A model generated the notes under the pieces. It made no database searches. It saw nothing but the letters and a program-made list of their open reading frames with translations, and was not told where the DNA came from. From NCBI RefSeq assembly GCF_000270285.1, contig NC_015738.1, forward strand, positions 1,302,001 through 1,366,000: a stretch of DNA of 64,000 bases. The letters are read 5' to 3'. The position numbers and the translations under genes are program-made. Of the stretch, positions 7,421 to 16,422 are shown one piece after another. This stretch comes from Eggerthella sp. YY7918. GTDB taxonomy: Bacteria; Actinomycetota; Coriobacteriia; Coriobacteriales; Eggerthellaceae. The first letter of the stretch is position 1. Every line of letters starts with the position of its first letter.

Positions 7421-10333
7421 ATGGCTCATATATCAGAATACGATGTCGAGAACCTGTTCATAGACAGGCTTGAGAGCATTGGCTATGAGTTCGTCGATAT
7501 GTCGAACTACGACGACGTTGTGGCGAATTTCCGCAAGCAGCTCGCGGCGTTCAATGCGCCCAAGCTGGTTGAGGCGAAGGGGGAAGCCGCCTTCTCGGAC
7601 GCAGAGTTCGGCCGCGTGATGATTCATGTGGACAACCACAGCGTCTACGAGTCCGCGAAGATTCTGCGCGACAAGTACGTCCTGACGCTGGATAACGGTC
7701 GGACCGTGTATCTGGATTTCTTCAGCTCCGATACCGACCGCAACATCTACCAGGTGACGCACCAGGTCACGATGGACAAGGACCACAAGGACGACGTTTC
7801 GTACAAGAACCGTTACGATGTGACGATTCTCATCAACGGCCTTCCGCTGGTCCAGATTGAGCTGAAGCGCCCCGGCGTGGAGATAAACGAGGCGATAAAC
7901 CAGATTAACCGCTACCGCAAGTTCTCGTTCAAGGGGTTGTTCCGCTATTTGCAGCTGTTCATCGTGTCGAACTCGGTGCAGACCAAGTATTTCTGCAACG
8001 AGAACGAGATGGACGGCGGCGTCTACAATCCGATTCTGAAGAGCCTGGTGTTCTTCTGGACGGACGAGAACAACAAGCGCATCAACAAGCTGGACGAGTT
8101 CACAGCCGAGTTCCTGCGGCGCTCGACTATCACCGAGATGCTGGACAAGTACATGGTCATCAAGACAACCGAGCCGGTGCTGATGGTCATGAGGCCGTAT
8201 CAGATTTTCGCCGTGAAGGCGGCGAAGCGGCGCGTGCTGGAGTCGAACCAGAACGGGTACGTCTTCGCATGCACTGGTTCGGGCAAGACGCTCACGTCCT
8301 TCAAGCTGGCGCAGCTTCTGCGCGATGAGCCGAGGGTCGACAAGGTCATCTTCCTGATTGACCGCAAGGACCTCGACGACCAGACCGTGGACGAGTACAA
8401 CTCGTTCGAGAAGGACTGCGTTGACGGCTCGGACTCGACCGCCGTGCTGGTGAAGCAGCTGAAGCAGGCGGACCGCAAGCTCATTGTGACGACCATCCAG
8501 AAGATGGCGAACGCGGTCAAGAGCAAGCGCTACGAGGCGTTGATGGATTCGTACCGCGACAAGAAGGTCGTGTTCATCATCGACGAGTGCCACCGCAGCC
8601 AGTTCAGCAAGATGCACGGCGACATCCAGCGGCATTTCCGCAACGCGAACTACATCGGCTTCACCGGCACGCCCATCTTCGAGGCGAACAAGGGCAAGGA
8701 CGGCAGGACGACCGCCGACGTGTTCTACGCGGGCTCGAAGCTGGACGCCTGCCTGCACCGCTACATGATTAAGGACGCTATCGCGGACGGCAACGTCCTG
8801 CGGTTCTCCGTCGAGTATCAGCGGACGATTTTTGCGAAGCAGGTCGCCGCGAACGGCATCGACCCCGAGCGCCTGGGCGACCCGGATTACTGTCGTCGCC
8901 ACAACCTCGATTTGGACGCCCTGTATCATGACGACGAGCGCATCCGCGTCATCGCGGAGGACATCTTCGAGCATCACGAGCAACATGTCCACCCGCAGGG
9001 AAAGGACATCTACACGGCGCTGTTCGCGGTCGATTCCATCAAAACGCTCGGGAAGTATTACGACGCGTTCAAGGCACTGAACGAGGCGAGGCCGGAGGGC
9101 GAGCGCTACCGCGTGGCCGCAATCTTCACGTACCAGGCCAACGAGGACATGGACGAAGGCGGCGACGAGCACTCCCAAGAGCTTCTAGGCCGCTGCATGG
9201 ACGACTACAACGCGATGTTCGGCACGTCCTTCGCGCCGGACTCCTTCGATGCGTACCGCAAGGACATCACGCGGCGCATGAAGCAGAAGGACCTTCCGCA
9301 GGTGGACATCCTGCTGGTGGTCAATATGATGCTCACCGGGTTCGACGCCAAGCCTCTGAACACGCTGTATCTGGACAAGAACCTTATCTGGCACACGTTG
9401 GTGCAGGCGTACAGCCGCACGAACCGCGTCGACAAGGTGACGAAGCAGTTCGGCCAGGTTGTGTCGTACCGCGACATCAAGCGCGCGCAGGACGATGCGC
9501 TGCGGCTGTTCTCCGGCGACGGGGACCCGAACGAGTACCTGCTGGAGAGCTACGAGTATTACGTGAACAAGTGGGTGAACCAGGTGCCCGTGCTGCGCAA
9601 GGCGGCGCAGACCGTCGACGATGCGGGGCAGCTCCAGAGCGAGGGCGACATCCGTCAGTTCGTCGTGGCGTTCCGCTCGCTGTCCGGTACGCTGGCGACG
9701 CTGAAGACCTTCGGCAAGTTCGACTGGGCCGACCTGTCCGTCGTGCTGGACGATGAGGAGTACGAGGGCTACAAGAGCTGGTACCTCTACTACCACGACG
9801 AGGCGAAGAAGAGGGACCCGAAGGTTCCCGTGCCCGTCGACGTCGATTTTGACGTGGAGCTGGTGCGAACCGACCGCATCAACGTGATGTACATCCTGAG
9901 CCTGCTGAAGTCGGCGCACGACGCCGAGAAGTCCGATGAGGAGCGGGCGCGGGACATCGACCTGGTGATGCGCGAGATTGAGCGCTCGGACAACGATGCG
10001 CTCCGCGCGAAGAAGGACATCATGGAGGCGTTCATCCGCACGCGCTTCTACGATTTGCCGGAGGACGCGGACATCCAGCAGGCATACGAGCAGTTCGAGC
10101 GCGAGAGCCTGCAGGCCGAGATTGAGTCCTTCGCTTATGACAACGGGCTTGATGCGAAGGACGTGCTGGAGGTCTTCTCGGAGTACACCTTCGGCGGGAG
10201 CATTTCCGAGGAGGCAATCCGCAGGAGGCTGGCCGCGTATCACATGGGGCTTCTGAAGATTACGAAGATGACGGGCGCCATCAAGGAGTTCGTCGTGAAC
10301 ACATATAGCCGCTACAAGGCAGAAGGAGAGTAA
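7421..10333 (+). CDS. hsdR: Type I restriction enzyme, endonuclease/translocase subunit HsdR
   Basis: This 970-residue protein has the full HsdR layout. An N-terminal PD-(D/E)xK nuclease includes Asp133 and Glu147-Leu-Lys149 (IELKRPG). Two RecA-like helicase domains follow, with Walker A TGSGKT at 285-290, DECH at 388-391 and GFTGTP shortly after, and a helical C-terminal region binds the methylase complex. It cuts unmodified DNA after ATP-driven translocation. It is preceded by GGGAGGTGGCGGCC and lies 3 bases before hsdM. All motifs are intact, so it should be active. Confidence 0.95.
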   Translation: MAHISEYDVENLFIDRLESIGYEFVDMSNYDDVVANFRKQLAAFNAPKLVEAKGEAAFSDAEFGRVMIHVDNHSVYESAKILRDKYVLTLDNGRTVYLDFFSSDTDRNIYQVTHQVTMDKDHKDDVSYKNRYDVTILINGLPLVQIELKRPGVEINEAINQINRYRKFSFKGLFRYLQLFIVSNSVQTKYFCNENEMDGGVYNPILKSLVFFWTDENNKRINKLDEFTAEFLRRSTITEMLDKYMVIKTTEPVLMVMRPYQIFAVKAAKRRVLESNQNGYVFACTGSGKTLTSFKLAQLLRDEPRVDKVIFLIDRKDLDDQTVDEYNSFEKDCVDGSDSTAVLVKQLKQADRKLIVTTIQKMANAVKSKRYEALMDSYRDKKVVFIIDECHRSQFSKMHGDIQRHFRNANYIGFTGTPIFEANKGKDGRTTADVFYAGSKLDACLHRYMIKDAIADGNVLRFSVEYQRTIFAKQVAANGIDPERLGDPDYCRRHNLDLDALYHDDERIRVIAEDIFEHHEQHVHPQGKDIYTALFAVDSIKTLGKYYDAFKALNEARPEGERYRVAAIFTYQANEDMDEGGDEHSQELLGRCMDDYNAMFGTSFAPDSFDAYRKDITRRMKQKDLPQVDILLVVNMMLTGFDAKPLNTLYLDKNLIWHTLVQAYSRTNRVDKVTKQFGQVVSYRDIKRAQDDALRLFSGDGDPNEYLLESYEYYVNKWVNQVPVLRKAAQTVDDAGQLQSEGDIRQFVVAFRSLSGTLATLKTFGKFDWADLSVVLDDEEYEGYKSWYLYYHDEAKKRDPKVPVPVDVDFDVELVRTDRINVMYILSLLKSAHDAEKSDEERARDIDLVMREIERSDNDALRAKKDIMEAFIRTRFYDLPEDADIQQAYEQFERESLQAEIESFAYDNGLDAKDVLEVFSEYTFGGSISEEAIRRRLAAYHMGLLKITKMTGAIKEFVVNTYSRYKAEGE

Positions 10334-10336
10334 GAC

Positions 10337-11911
10337 ATGATTGACTCTGCGAAATACCAGGCGCAGGCGAGCGAGCTTTCCCAGAAGCTCTGGGCCATCG
10401 CGAACGACCTGCGCGGGAACATGGATTCCACGAAGTTCAGGAACTACATTCTGGGGACGATTTTCTACAGCTACCTGTCGGAGCGCACCGAGGAGTACAT
10501 GCAGGAGATTCTGAAGGAGGACGGGCTGACCTACGAGCAGGCGTTCTCCGATGCGGACTACCGCCCGGTTGTCGAGCAGTGGTCTATCGAGCATCTGGGC
10601 TACATCATTAAGCCCGAGAATTTGTTCCGGGAGCTTGTGCGCAAAATTGTTCGCCCGAAGGACGATGCGGACAGATTCAGCGTCGAGGACTACGAGCGCG
10701 CGGTGAACGAGCTGACAGGTTCCACCATGGGGCAGGCGTCCGAGGCTGCGTTCAGCGGGCTGTTCAATGACATGAAGCTGCAGGACCCGGATTTGGGCGA
10801 TACCGTTGCCGAGAGGACAGCGCTCATCGCGAAGGTCATCGTGAAAATCAGCGAGATTGACTTCAGCCTGTCGGATTCGCAGTTCGACGTGCTGGGCACG
10901 GCGTACATGATTCTCATCGGCCTGTTCGCATCGGACGCGGGCAAGAAGAGCGGCGAGTTCTTCACGCCCACGGGGCCGTCGAAGCTGGTGGCGACGCTGG
11001 CGACCGTCGGTCTGGACGAGGCGAAGACGGTGGGCGACTGCACCTGCGGCTCGGCGTCCATGCTTCTGGAGGTGCAGAAGCACCTCACGACCGGGCGCGT
11101 CGGTCACTTCTACGGGCAAGAGAACAACGCCACCACGTACAACCTCGCCCGCATGAACATGTTGATGCACGGCGTTGATTACCAGAACTTCGACATCTAC
11201 AAGGGCGACACGCTGCGCGAGGACAAGTACAGCGACGTGAAGATGACCGTTCAGGTGTGCAACCCGCCCTACTCGCTGAAGTACGACGCGAACCCGGCGC
11301 TGCTGGACGACCCGAGGTATTCGGGCGCGGGCAAGCTGCCGCCGAAGTCCCATGCCGACTACGCGTTCGTGGAGCACATGATTTACCACATGGACGACGA
11401 TGACGGGCGCGTCGCGGTGCTGCTGCCCCACGGCGTGCTGTTCCGCGGCGGTGCCGAGGAGGTCATCCGCAAGTACATCGTGAAGGACCTGAACAGGCTC
11501 GATGCGGTCATCGGCCTCGCCCCGAACCTGTTCCACGGCACGCCTATCCCGGTGTGCCTGCTGGTGCTGAAGACGAAGCGCAACGGCAACAGCGGCAACG
11601 TGCTGTTCATCGACGCGAGCAAGGAGTTCAAGCCGGGCAAGAACCAGAACACGCTGGAGGACGAGCACATCCAGAAGATTGTCGACGCCTACGTGAAGCG
11701 CGAGGACGTGGGCAGGTTCGCCCACGTGGCCGACATGGCCGAGATTGAGGCGAACGGCTGGAACCTCAACATCCCGCGTTACGTGGATACGTTCGAGGAA
11801 GAGAAACCCGTGGACCTTGAGGCCGTGCGCGACGACCTCAAGCGCATCGAGAGTGAGAAGAAGGCCGCTATCGACAAGGCCGAGTCGATGCTGTGCCAGC
11901 TGGGGCTGTGA
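10337..11911 (+). CDS. hsdM: Type I DNA adenine methyltransferase subunit HsdM
   Basis: This 524-residue protein has an N-terminal HsdM helical bundle (about 1-150), the conserved KKSGEFFTP entry to the methylase fold (about 204), a motif I variant DCTCGSASML (about 234-243) and the catalytic NPPY at 309-312 typical of N6-adenine methyltransferases. It transfers methyl groups to adenine within the sequence chosen by HsdS. It follows hsdR directly with GGAGAG upstream of the ATG. Confidence 0.95.
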   Translation: MIDSAKYQAQASELSQKLWAIANDLRGNMDSTKFRNYILGTIFYSYLSERTEEYMQEILKEDGLTYEQAFSDADYRPVVEQWSIEHLGYIIKPENLFRELVRKIVRPKDDADRFSVEDYERAVNELTGSTMGQASEAAFSGLFNDMKLQDPDLGDTVAERTALIAKVIVKISEIDFSLSDSQFDVLGTAYMILIGLFASDAGKKSGEFFTPTGPSKLVATLATVGLDEAKTVGDCTCGSASMLLEVQKHLTTGRVGHFYGQENNATTYNLARMNMLMHGVDYQNFDIYKGDTLREDKYSDVKMTVQVCNPPYSLKYDANPALLDDPRYSGAGKLPPKSHADYAFVEHMIYHMDDDDGRVAVLLPHGVLFRGGAEEVIRKYIVKDLNRLDAVIGLAPNLFHGTPIPVCLLVLKTKRNGNSGNVLFIDASKEFKPGKNQNTLEDEHIQKIVDAYVKREDVGRFAHVADMAEIEANGWNLNIPRYVDTFEEEKPVDLEAVRDDLKRIESEKKAAIDKAESMLCQLGL

Positions 11912-11925
11912 GAGGAGGTGCCGAT

Positions 11926-12570
11926 ATGAATGAACGCGGATTGCCGCTGTTCGATGGCAATCTCGACCATCCTCTGAATCAGCTCTCGCTGGATAATCAG
12001 AAATGGCTGCTTGCCATAACGATGCATCAGTTTCGCGAGTTTCCTCTTTGCGGTGGAGGCTATGACGAAGAGGGGCTGCGTTTCTACGATGGAGTATTGG
12101 GAAACCTGATTCGCATGCGCGACGAGATGCGCCGAGCGCAGAACGAATGGGGCATGCAGGAGATGCCGGAGTATGAGGCATTTGCGTCTAAGTGGGTATA
12201 CCAGGGCGACATCTACCGTGTGATTGGCGAAGCGTACGTTTACGACGACGGTGACGATGAACCGCATATGGAGATGCCTGAAATCAAGTGGCATGGAATG
12301 GTCGCGTCATGGAGCAGTTCCTTCGATTTCACAACGAATTTTAACCATATGTATGCGGATTCGAAGTACACGATTATCCATGCGAATACGGGTGATAGCG
12401 CCGGAATTGATGCGAATAAGTTCGGCAAGTATCTCGGTTGCTATAGCCCATATACAGAGGGCGAAAATGAAGTGATTTTCCCCATGAAAAAAGAGTTCGT
12501 CGTGAATGTCTACAAAGATATAACGCCGAAGGCGTTCAAGGAACTGATGGAAAGCGAGGTGAAAGAATGA
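11926..12570 (+). CDS. Unknown protein inserted between hsdM and hsdS
   Basis: This is a 214-residue protein with no membrane span, signal peptide or motif I can name. It is acidic and aromatic-rich (for example YVYDDGDDEPHMEMPE in the middle, WHGMVASWSSSFDF following). AGAGGAGGTGCCGAT precedes the ATG, and its stop overlaps the start of hsdS (ATGA), so it is translationally coupled to the specificity subunit. Its base composition is visibly richer in A+T than hsdR and hsdM, suggesting a separate origin. An accessory or regulatory role for the restriction system is suggested only by this placement. Confidence 0.7.
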   Translation: MNERGLPLFDGNLDHPLNQLSLDNQKWLLAITMHQFREFPLCGGGYDEEGLRFYDGVLGNLIRMRDEMRRAQNEWGMQEMPEYEAFASKWVYQGDIYRVIGEAYVYDDGDDEPHMEMPEIKWHGMVASWSSSFDFTTNFNHMYADSKYTIIHANTGDSAGIDANKFGKYLGCYSPYTEGENEVIFPMKKEFVVNVYKDITPKAFKELMESEVKE

Positions 12571-13733
12571 TGATTGAACCGAAACTGAGGTTCAAGGCTG
12601 ACGACGGGTCGGACTTCCCGGACTGGGAGGAGCAAAAGATAGAAGACGTCTGTGTTCTTAATCCGCGAACAGAACAGCTGGATGATGAGTTTTATTACAT
12701 GGACCTTGGTAGCATCGACCATGGCAGGTGGGAAGCTCCAGAAATAGTTAACAAAGTCGATGCACCAAGCCGAGCGCAACGTGTAGCAGCAATTGACGAC
12801 GTGTTCTTCCAGTCTGTTCGTCCATACAATATGGGTCACTATCATTATGTGGCGGCTAAGGACAAACAAGTTGTGGCATCCACTGGATATATTCAGGCAA
12901 GAATGCGAAACGGCAGCAATGCTTTTTTGTATCAGTTGTTCTACGAGGAAAGATTCAATGCCGAAGTAAATGCGCGTTGTACGGGGTCAAATTACCCCGC
13001 TATCAACAGTAGAAAGTTCGGCGAGATAACAGTTGCCCTTCCCTCCCTCCCCGAGCAGCGCAAGATTGCCGACCTGCTTTCTGCCGTTGACGACGTTATC
13101 GCCGCGCAGGAGGCGGAGGTCGCCGCATGGGAGAAGCGCAAGAAGGGCGTGATGCAGAAGCTGTTCAGCCAGGAGGTCAGGTTCAAGGCTGACGACGGGT
13201 CGGACTTCCCGGATTGGGAGGAAAAGACACTGGGCGATATATGCATGTACGAAAGACAGCGCAGTGAAGGGGCAAACTTCGTTGGAACTGAGAACATGCT
13301 GAAGGATTTCGGAGGTGTGACCTTCGATAATTCTAACGCCGATGGCTCTGGGACCTTGTATCATCCTGGCGACACATTGATGTCAAATATTCGTCCGTAC
13401 CTCAAGAAGGCTTGGCTGGCAGACCGCAAAGGAACTTGTAGCACCGATGTCCTCGTATTTCATCCGACAAGTGTAGAGCCGGGGTATTTGTATTGGCTAA
13501 TCGCGTCGGATGCTTTTGTCCGCTACGTCATGTCTGCGGCAAAAGGTTCAAAGATGCCTCGTGGTGACAAGAAGCATATCATGGAGATGCCATTGCTATT
13601 GCCGAATAAAGATGAGCAGCGCAAGATTGATGATTGTCTCTCGTCCCTTAATGATGTCATCATCAAGGCAAAGAACGAGCTTGCGAAGTGGCAGGAGCTG
13701 AAGAAGGGTCTGCTCCAGCAGATGTTCGTATAG
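12567..13733 (+). CDS. hsdS: Type I specificity subunit HsdS
   Basis: This 388-residue protein has two target-recognition domains (about 20-160 and 215-345). Each is followed by a conserved spacer helix: LPEQRKIADLLSAVDDVI at about 155-172 and KDEQRKIDDCLSSLNDVI near the C-terminus. Each half begins with the same stretch RFKADDGSDFPDWEE, encoded by a 44-base direct repeat. HsdS reads the bipartite DNA target. The spacer helices are conserved and the two recognition domains differ, giving an asymmetric target. The start overlaps the previous stop by four bases. Confidence 0.93.
   Translation: MMIEPKLRFKADDGSDFPDWEEQKIEDVCVLNPRTEQLDDEFYYMDLGSIDHGRWEAPEIVNKVDAPSRAQRVAAIDDVFFQSVRPYNMGHYHYVAAKDKQVVASTGYIQARMRNGSNAFLYQLFYEERFNAEVNARCTGSNYPAINSRKFGEITVALPSLPEQRKIADLLSAVDDVIAAQEAEVAAWEKRKKGVMQKLFSQEVRFKADDGSDFPDWEEKTLGDICMYERQRSEGANFVGTENMLKDFGGVTFDNSNADGSGTLYHPGDTLMSNIRPYLKKAWLADRKGTCSTDVLVFHPTSVEPGYLYWLIASDAFVRYVMSAAKGSKMPRGDKKHIMEMPLLLPNKDEQRKIDDCLSSLNDVIIKAKNELAKWQELKKGLLQQMFV
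12588..12631 (+). repeat. Direct repeat in hsdS, copy 1
   Basis: A 44-base sequence starting AGGTTCAAGGCTGACGACGG recurs at 13179-13222 with one mismatch (C at 12623, T at 13214). The period is 591 bases, exactly 197 codons, so both copies are in frame and open the two halves of HsdS. Confidence 0.9.
13179..13222 (+). repeat. Direct repeat in hsdS, copy 2
   Basis: This is the second copy of the 44-base repeat. It lies after the central spacer helix, at the start of the second recognition domain. Recombination between copies would delete or exchange one recognition domain in frame. Confidence 0.9.
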
Positions 13734-13740
13734 TCACAAC

Positions 13741-13784
13741 AGCCCGTCGTCCTCTCGGGCGGCGGGCTATTATAGTGTTTTTTT
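13741..13784 (+). terminator. Terminator of the restriction-modification operon
   Basis: A 12-bp stem (AGCCCGTCGTCC / GGGCGGCGGGCT, two G-T pairs) with a 4-base loop is followed within ten bases by a run of seven T. It starts seven bases after the hsdS stop. Confidence 0.85.
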
Positions 13785-13790
13785 ATTTGT

Positions 13791-13804
13791 TCAATTACGC
13801 ATTT
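13791..13804 (-). promoter_or_regulatory. Shared operator-like motif, copy 3 (inverted)
   Basis: On the minus strand this reads AAATGCGTAATTGA, the same core as the copies in front of parA and the ribbon-helix-helix gene. It lies just upstream of the gene that precedes the integrase, so the same regulator may control integration genes. Confidence 0.5.
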
Positions 13805-13822
13805 AATTAGGAGGTGATGCTG

Positions 13823-14587
13823 ATGAGGGAGTTCGATGAACTCGGTTTCAGCGAGCGCGACATCAAGTTTCTGGAAGCGCATGGGCTGGACACCGACCGG
13901 CACATGACCACTAACGAAGAGGTCCAGAAGCTGTTCAACGCGGTTCTTGATATGACAGAGGACGAGCTGCACGAAGCAATGGAGCGATATATTCCCATGC
14001 CTCCCATGCCAGGGATTGTGAACCCGGCGGTATACGCTGAATACCAGGAAAAGCGCAGAATACGCCAGATGCTCGTCTGGTACCCGACCGTGGCGAAGCT
14101 GGCCGAGGAGGGCAATTGGGAGGAGTTCATCCTACGCGTGAGCGGGATATACGAGCTGATGCCCGCTGTCTTTAGACCTGACGGACTATGTGAGGACGCG
14201 CCGGACGATATATACCGAAGGCTGCTGGTGGCCTGCTACGAGCATCACGGCGACGGCCTGCTCTCGGTGTGTGCCAGGATAACCGATTTGCCGAGACGAG
14301 GCGCTGAGGCGCTGCCGCCCGAGTATGCCGACGCCGACGTGATTACGGTATATCGCGCAGCGGAAGAGGACCCTGAAGATTCGGCAGGGTCTCTCTCGTG
14401 GACTATCAAGCGAGAGGTGGCCGAGTTCTTCATGTACGAGTACGACAAAAGACACGCGAGGTATCTGCTGGAAGCGAAGCTCGATGTGGCAGACGTCATC
14501 GACTACACCGACGCGCGCAACGAGGCAGAGGTCCTTCAGGATATGGCGGTGTATGACGTTAGAGTCTTGGACGAGCTTGATGAATAG
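13823..14587 (+). CDS. Unknown protein upstream of the integrase
   Basis: This is a 254-residue acidic, soluble protein without recognisable motif. The ATG at 13823 is chosen because TAGGAGGTG ends six bases before it; nearer GTG and ATG codons fall inside or next to that site. It is mostly helical by composition. It lies 13 bases before the integrase start with no terminator between, so the two are probably one transcript. A role in control of integration or excision is suggested by position only. Confidence 0.65.
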   Translation: MREFDELGFSERDIKFLEAHGLDTDRHMTTNEEVQKLFNAVLDMTEDELHEAMERYIPMPPMPGIVNPAVYAEYQEKRRIRQMLVWYPTVAKLAEEGNWEEFILRVSGIYELMPAVFRPDGLCEDAPDDIYRRLLVACYEHHGDGLLSVCARITDLPRRGAEALPPEYADADVITVYRAAEEDPEDSAGSLSWTIKREVAEFFMYEYDKRHARYLLEAKLDVADVIDYTDARNEAEVLQDMAVYDVRVLDELDE

Positions 14588-14600
14588 GGAGGGCGGGCAT

Positions 14601-16388
14601 ATGGCACGAAAAAATCCCAAGAACCCAGATGCTACCCGTCCCCTCTCCTGCGTTCTTTACATCCGCGTATCGACCAAGCTCCAGGTCGAGAAGGGCGAGT
14701 CGATAGACGCCCAGCGATTCGAGCTGACCCGATACGCCGAGATGCACGGCATGCGCGTGCTCGGGGAGTACGTGGACGCGGGCTTCTCCGGCAAGAACGT
14801 GCGCGGGAGGCCGCAGTTCCGGCAGATGCTCGATGACATCATCAAGGAGCAGCCGGGCAGGCGCCCGACGTACGTGCTCGTGTTCAAGCTGTCGCGCTTC
14901 GGACGCAACGCCGCCGACACGTGGAACTCGCTCCAGATGCTCCAGGACTACGGCGTGGAGCTGTGCTGCGTCAAGGACGGCATCGACTCCGCCACGACGA
15001 TGGGCAAGGCGATGCTTTCCATCGCCGCCGTGTTCGCCGAGATGGAGCGCGACAACATCCGCACCCAGACCATGAGCGGACGCGAGGAGAAGGCCCGCAA
15101 GGGCTACTGGAACGGCGGGCAGGCCCCGTACGGTTATCGGCTCGTGGACCGGGGCGGCAAGTTCAAGGAGCTTGTGGTCGATGAGGACGAGGCGAAGGTC
15201 GTCCGCAAAATCTTCCAGATGTACGCCTACGAGAACAAGGGGGCCATGGCGATAGCGTCGTGGCTGAACAGGCACGGCGTCACGAAGGCCGCTCGCGGCA
15301 ACGCGACCATGGAGACCTTCGGGAACACCACGATAGCGCGGATGGTCGTCAATCCCGTGTACATCGGCAAGATTGCCTACGGGCGCAGGCGCACCGAGGT
15401 CATCGAAGGCACGCGCGGCGAGACGCACGTGGTGAAGAGCGACGGATACGAGGTCTACGACGGCAGGCACGAGGCAATCATCGACGAGGCGACCTGGGCG
15501 GCCGCCCAGGCAATCGTGGGCACCCGGAAGCCGAACGCCAAGAGGCACGACGACGGGCACGTGAACATGCTGAACGGGCTGCTCGTGTGCCCGGAGTGCG
15601 GGCACAAGATGTCCTCGCACCCGAACCGGGGAAAGGTCAAGAAGGACGGTACGCGGGGAAAGACCACCTACGCGTACTACTGCCCGCACACGTCGAAGGC
15701 GCGTGGGGCGTCGTGCACCTTCAGCCGCCAGTACCCGCAGGAGTACGTGGATGCCGAGGTCATAGAGATGGTGAAGCTGGCGTCGCGTTCGGATGCGTTC
15801 GTGGAGGCGCTGCGCCGCCGCATCAACGACGAGACCGACGTGGAGCAGCTGCGAGAGGACGCCGAGCGCATCGGGCGCGAGCAGGCGGCTAACGACAAGC
15901 GCATGCGCATGCTCATGAACCAGATTGACGCGCTTGACCCCGCCGACCGAAGCTATGAGCGCAAGTTCAGCGACCTGCAGAGGCGGCTGGATGACCTGTA
16001 CGACCGCGATGCCGGTTTCCAGGAGGCGCTGGAGGAGACGCGGGCTAAAATAGCCGCTGCCGACAAGCGCAGGGTTGGCGAGCGCAGGCTGCTGGACGAG
16101 CTTGACCGCATTCCCGAGCTTCTGGAGGAAGCGGATGAGCAGACGCGCTTCGACATCGTGCACGAGGCGGTGAGCGAGGTCCGCATCCTGGCGGGTAGGA
16201 ACCCGCGCAAGGAGCGCGTGGTGCAGAGCGTCACGTTCAAGTGCCCGGTGCGCTTCTTCTGGGAGGAGGTTCCCGGCGAGGCGGATGGGTATACGGCGGT
16301 GACGCCCGACTCGTTTGATGCGGACGGGAATTTCCGAGATGACGAGACACACGTCGAAGTGGTGGGGACGTTTGAGCGAGCGGTCTAA
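14601..16388 (+). CDS. Large serine recombinase (element integrase)
   Basis: This 595-residue protein has an N-terminal resolvase domain with catalytic Ser24 in YIRVSTK. The conserved arginine-containing stretch KLSRFGRNAADT and a long E helix (AVFAEMERDNI) follow. Next come the recombinase domain (about 180-290), a zinc ribbon (CPECGHKM ... CPHTS ... CTF, about 332-375) and a coiled-coil motif (about 415-500). This is the architecture of phage and ICE serine integrases that join attP to attB. AGGGAGGGCGGGCAT precedes the ATG at 14601. It is the last gene of the element. Confidence 0.95.
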   Translation: MARKNPKNPDATRPLSCVLYIRVSTKLQVEKGESIDAQRFELTRYAEMHGMRVLGEYVDAGFSGKNVRGRPQFRQMLDDIIKEQPGRRPTYVLVFKLSRFGRNAADTWNSLQMLQDYGVELCCVKDGIDSATTMGKAMLSIAAVFAEMERDNIRTQTMSGREEKARKGYWNGGQAPYGYRLVDRGGKFKELVVDEDEAKVVRKIFQMYAYENKGAMAIASWLNRHGVTKAARGNATMETFGNTTIARMVVNPVYIGKIAYGRRRTEVIEGTRGETHVVKSDGYEVYDGRHEAIIDEATWAAAQAIVGTRKPNAKRHDDGHVNMLNGLLVCPECGHKMSSHPNRGKVKKDGTRGKTTYAYYCPHTSKARGASCTFSRQYPQEYVDAEVIEMVKLASRSDAFVEALRRRINDETDVEQLREDAERIGREQAANDKRMRMLMNQIDALDPADRSYERKFSDLQRRLDDLYDRDAGFQEALEETRAKIAAADKRRVGERRLLDELDRIPELLEEADEQTRFDIVHEAVSEVRILAGRNPRKERVVQSVTFKCPVRFFWEEVPGEADGYTAVTPDSFDADGNFRDDETHVEVVGTFERAV

Positions 16389-16422
16389 GCCATCCTAAGT
16401 TCGGTTCCGCAAACGTGGTCTA

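Larger units (their letters stand above)
1..16400. mobile_element. Integrative mobilizable/conjugative element, right part
   Basis: The stretch carries an excisionase-like HTH gene, a primase-helicase, MobC and relaxase, ParA, a type I restriction-modification locus and, as the last gene, a large serine integrase. All but two small genes are on the plus strand. Immediately beyond the integrase stop the sequence turns into an ordinary chromosomal permease gene on the other strand, so the right end is placed between 16,389 and about 16,440. The left end is not in the window. No coupling protein or type IV secretion gene is seen, so it could be a mobilizable element or the end of a larger conjugative one. 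The exact attachment core cannot be read without the other junction. Confidence 0.85.

Noticed and set aside
9185-12181. A 998-codon open frame on the minus strand
   Set aside because: It lies fully opposite hsdR and hsdM, whose motifs are intact. Its translation is biased to leucine, valine, arginine and histidine as expected for a shadow frame in GC-rich DNA, and it has no ribosome binding site.
12567-13733. Phase-variable, invertible hsdS locus
   Set aside because: Only direct, not inverted, repeats are found and no second recognition-domain cassette exists in the window. The nearby serine recombinase is of the large integrase type, not an invertase.
14559-16352. A 597-codon open frame on the minus strand
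   Set aside because: It is the complement of the serine integrase gene, with no start site and no recognisable domain.
1-16400. Prophage
   Set aside because: Primase and integrase could be phage genes, but relaxase, MobC and ParA are present and no capsid, portal, tail or lysis genes are seen.
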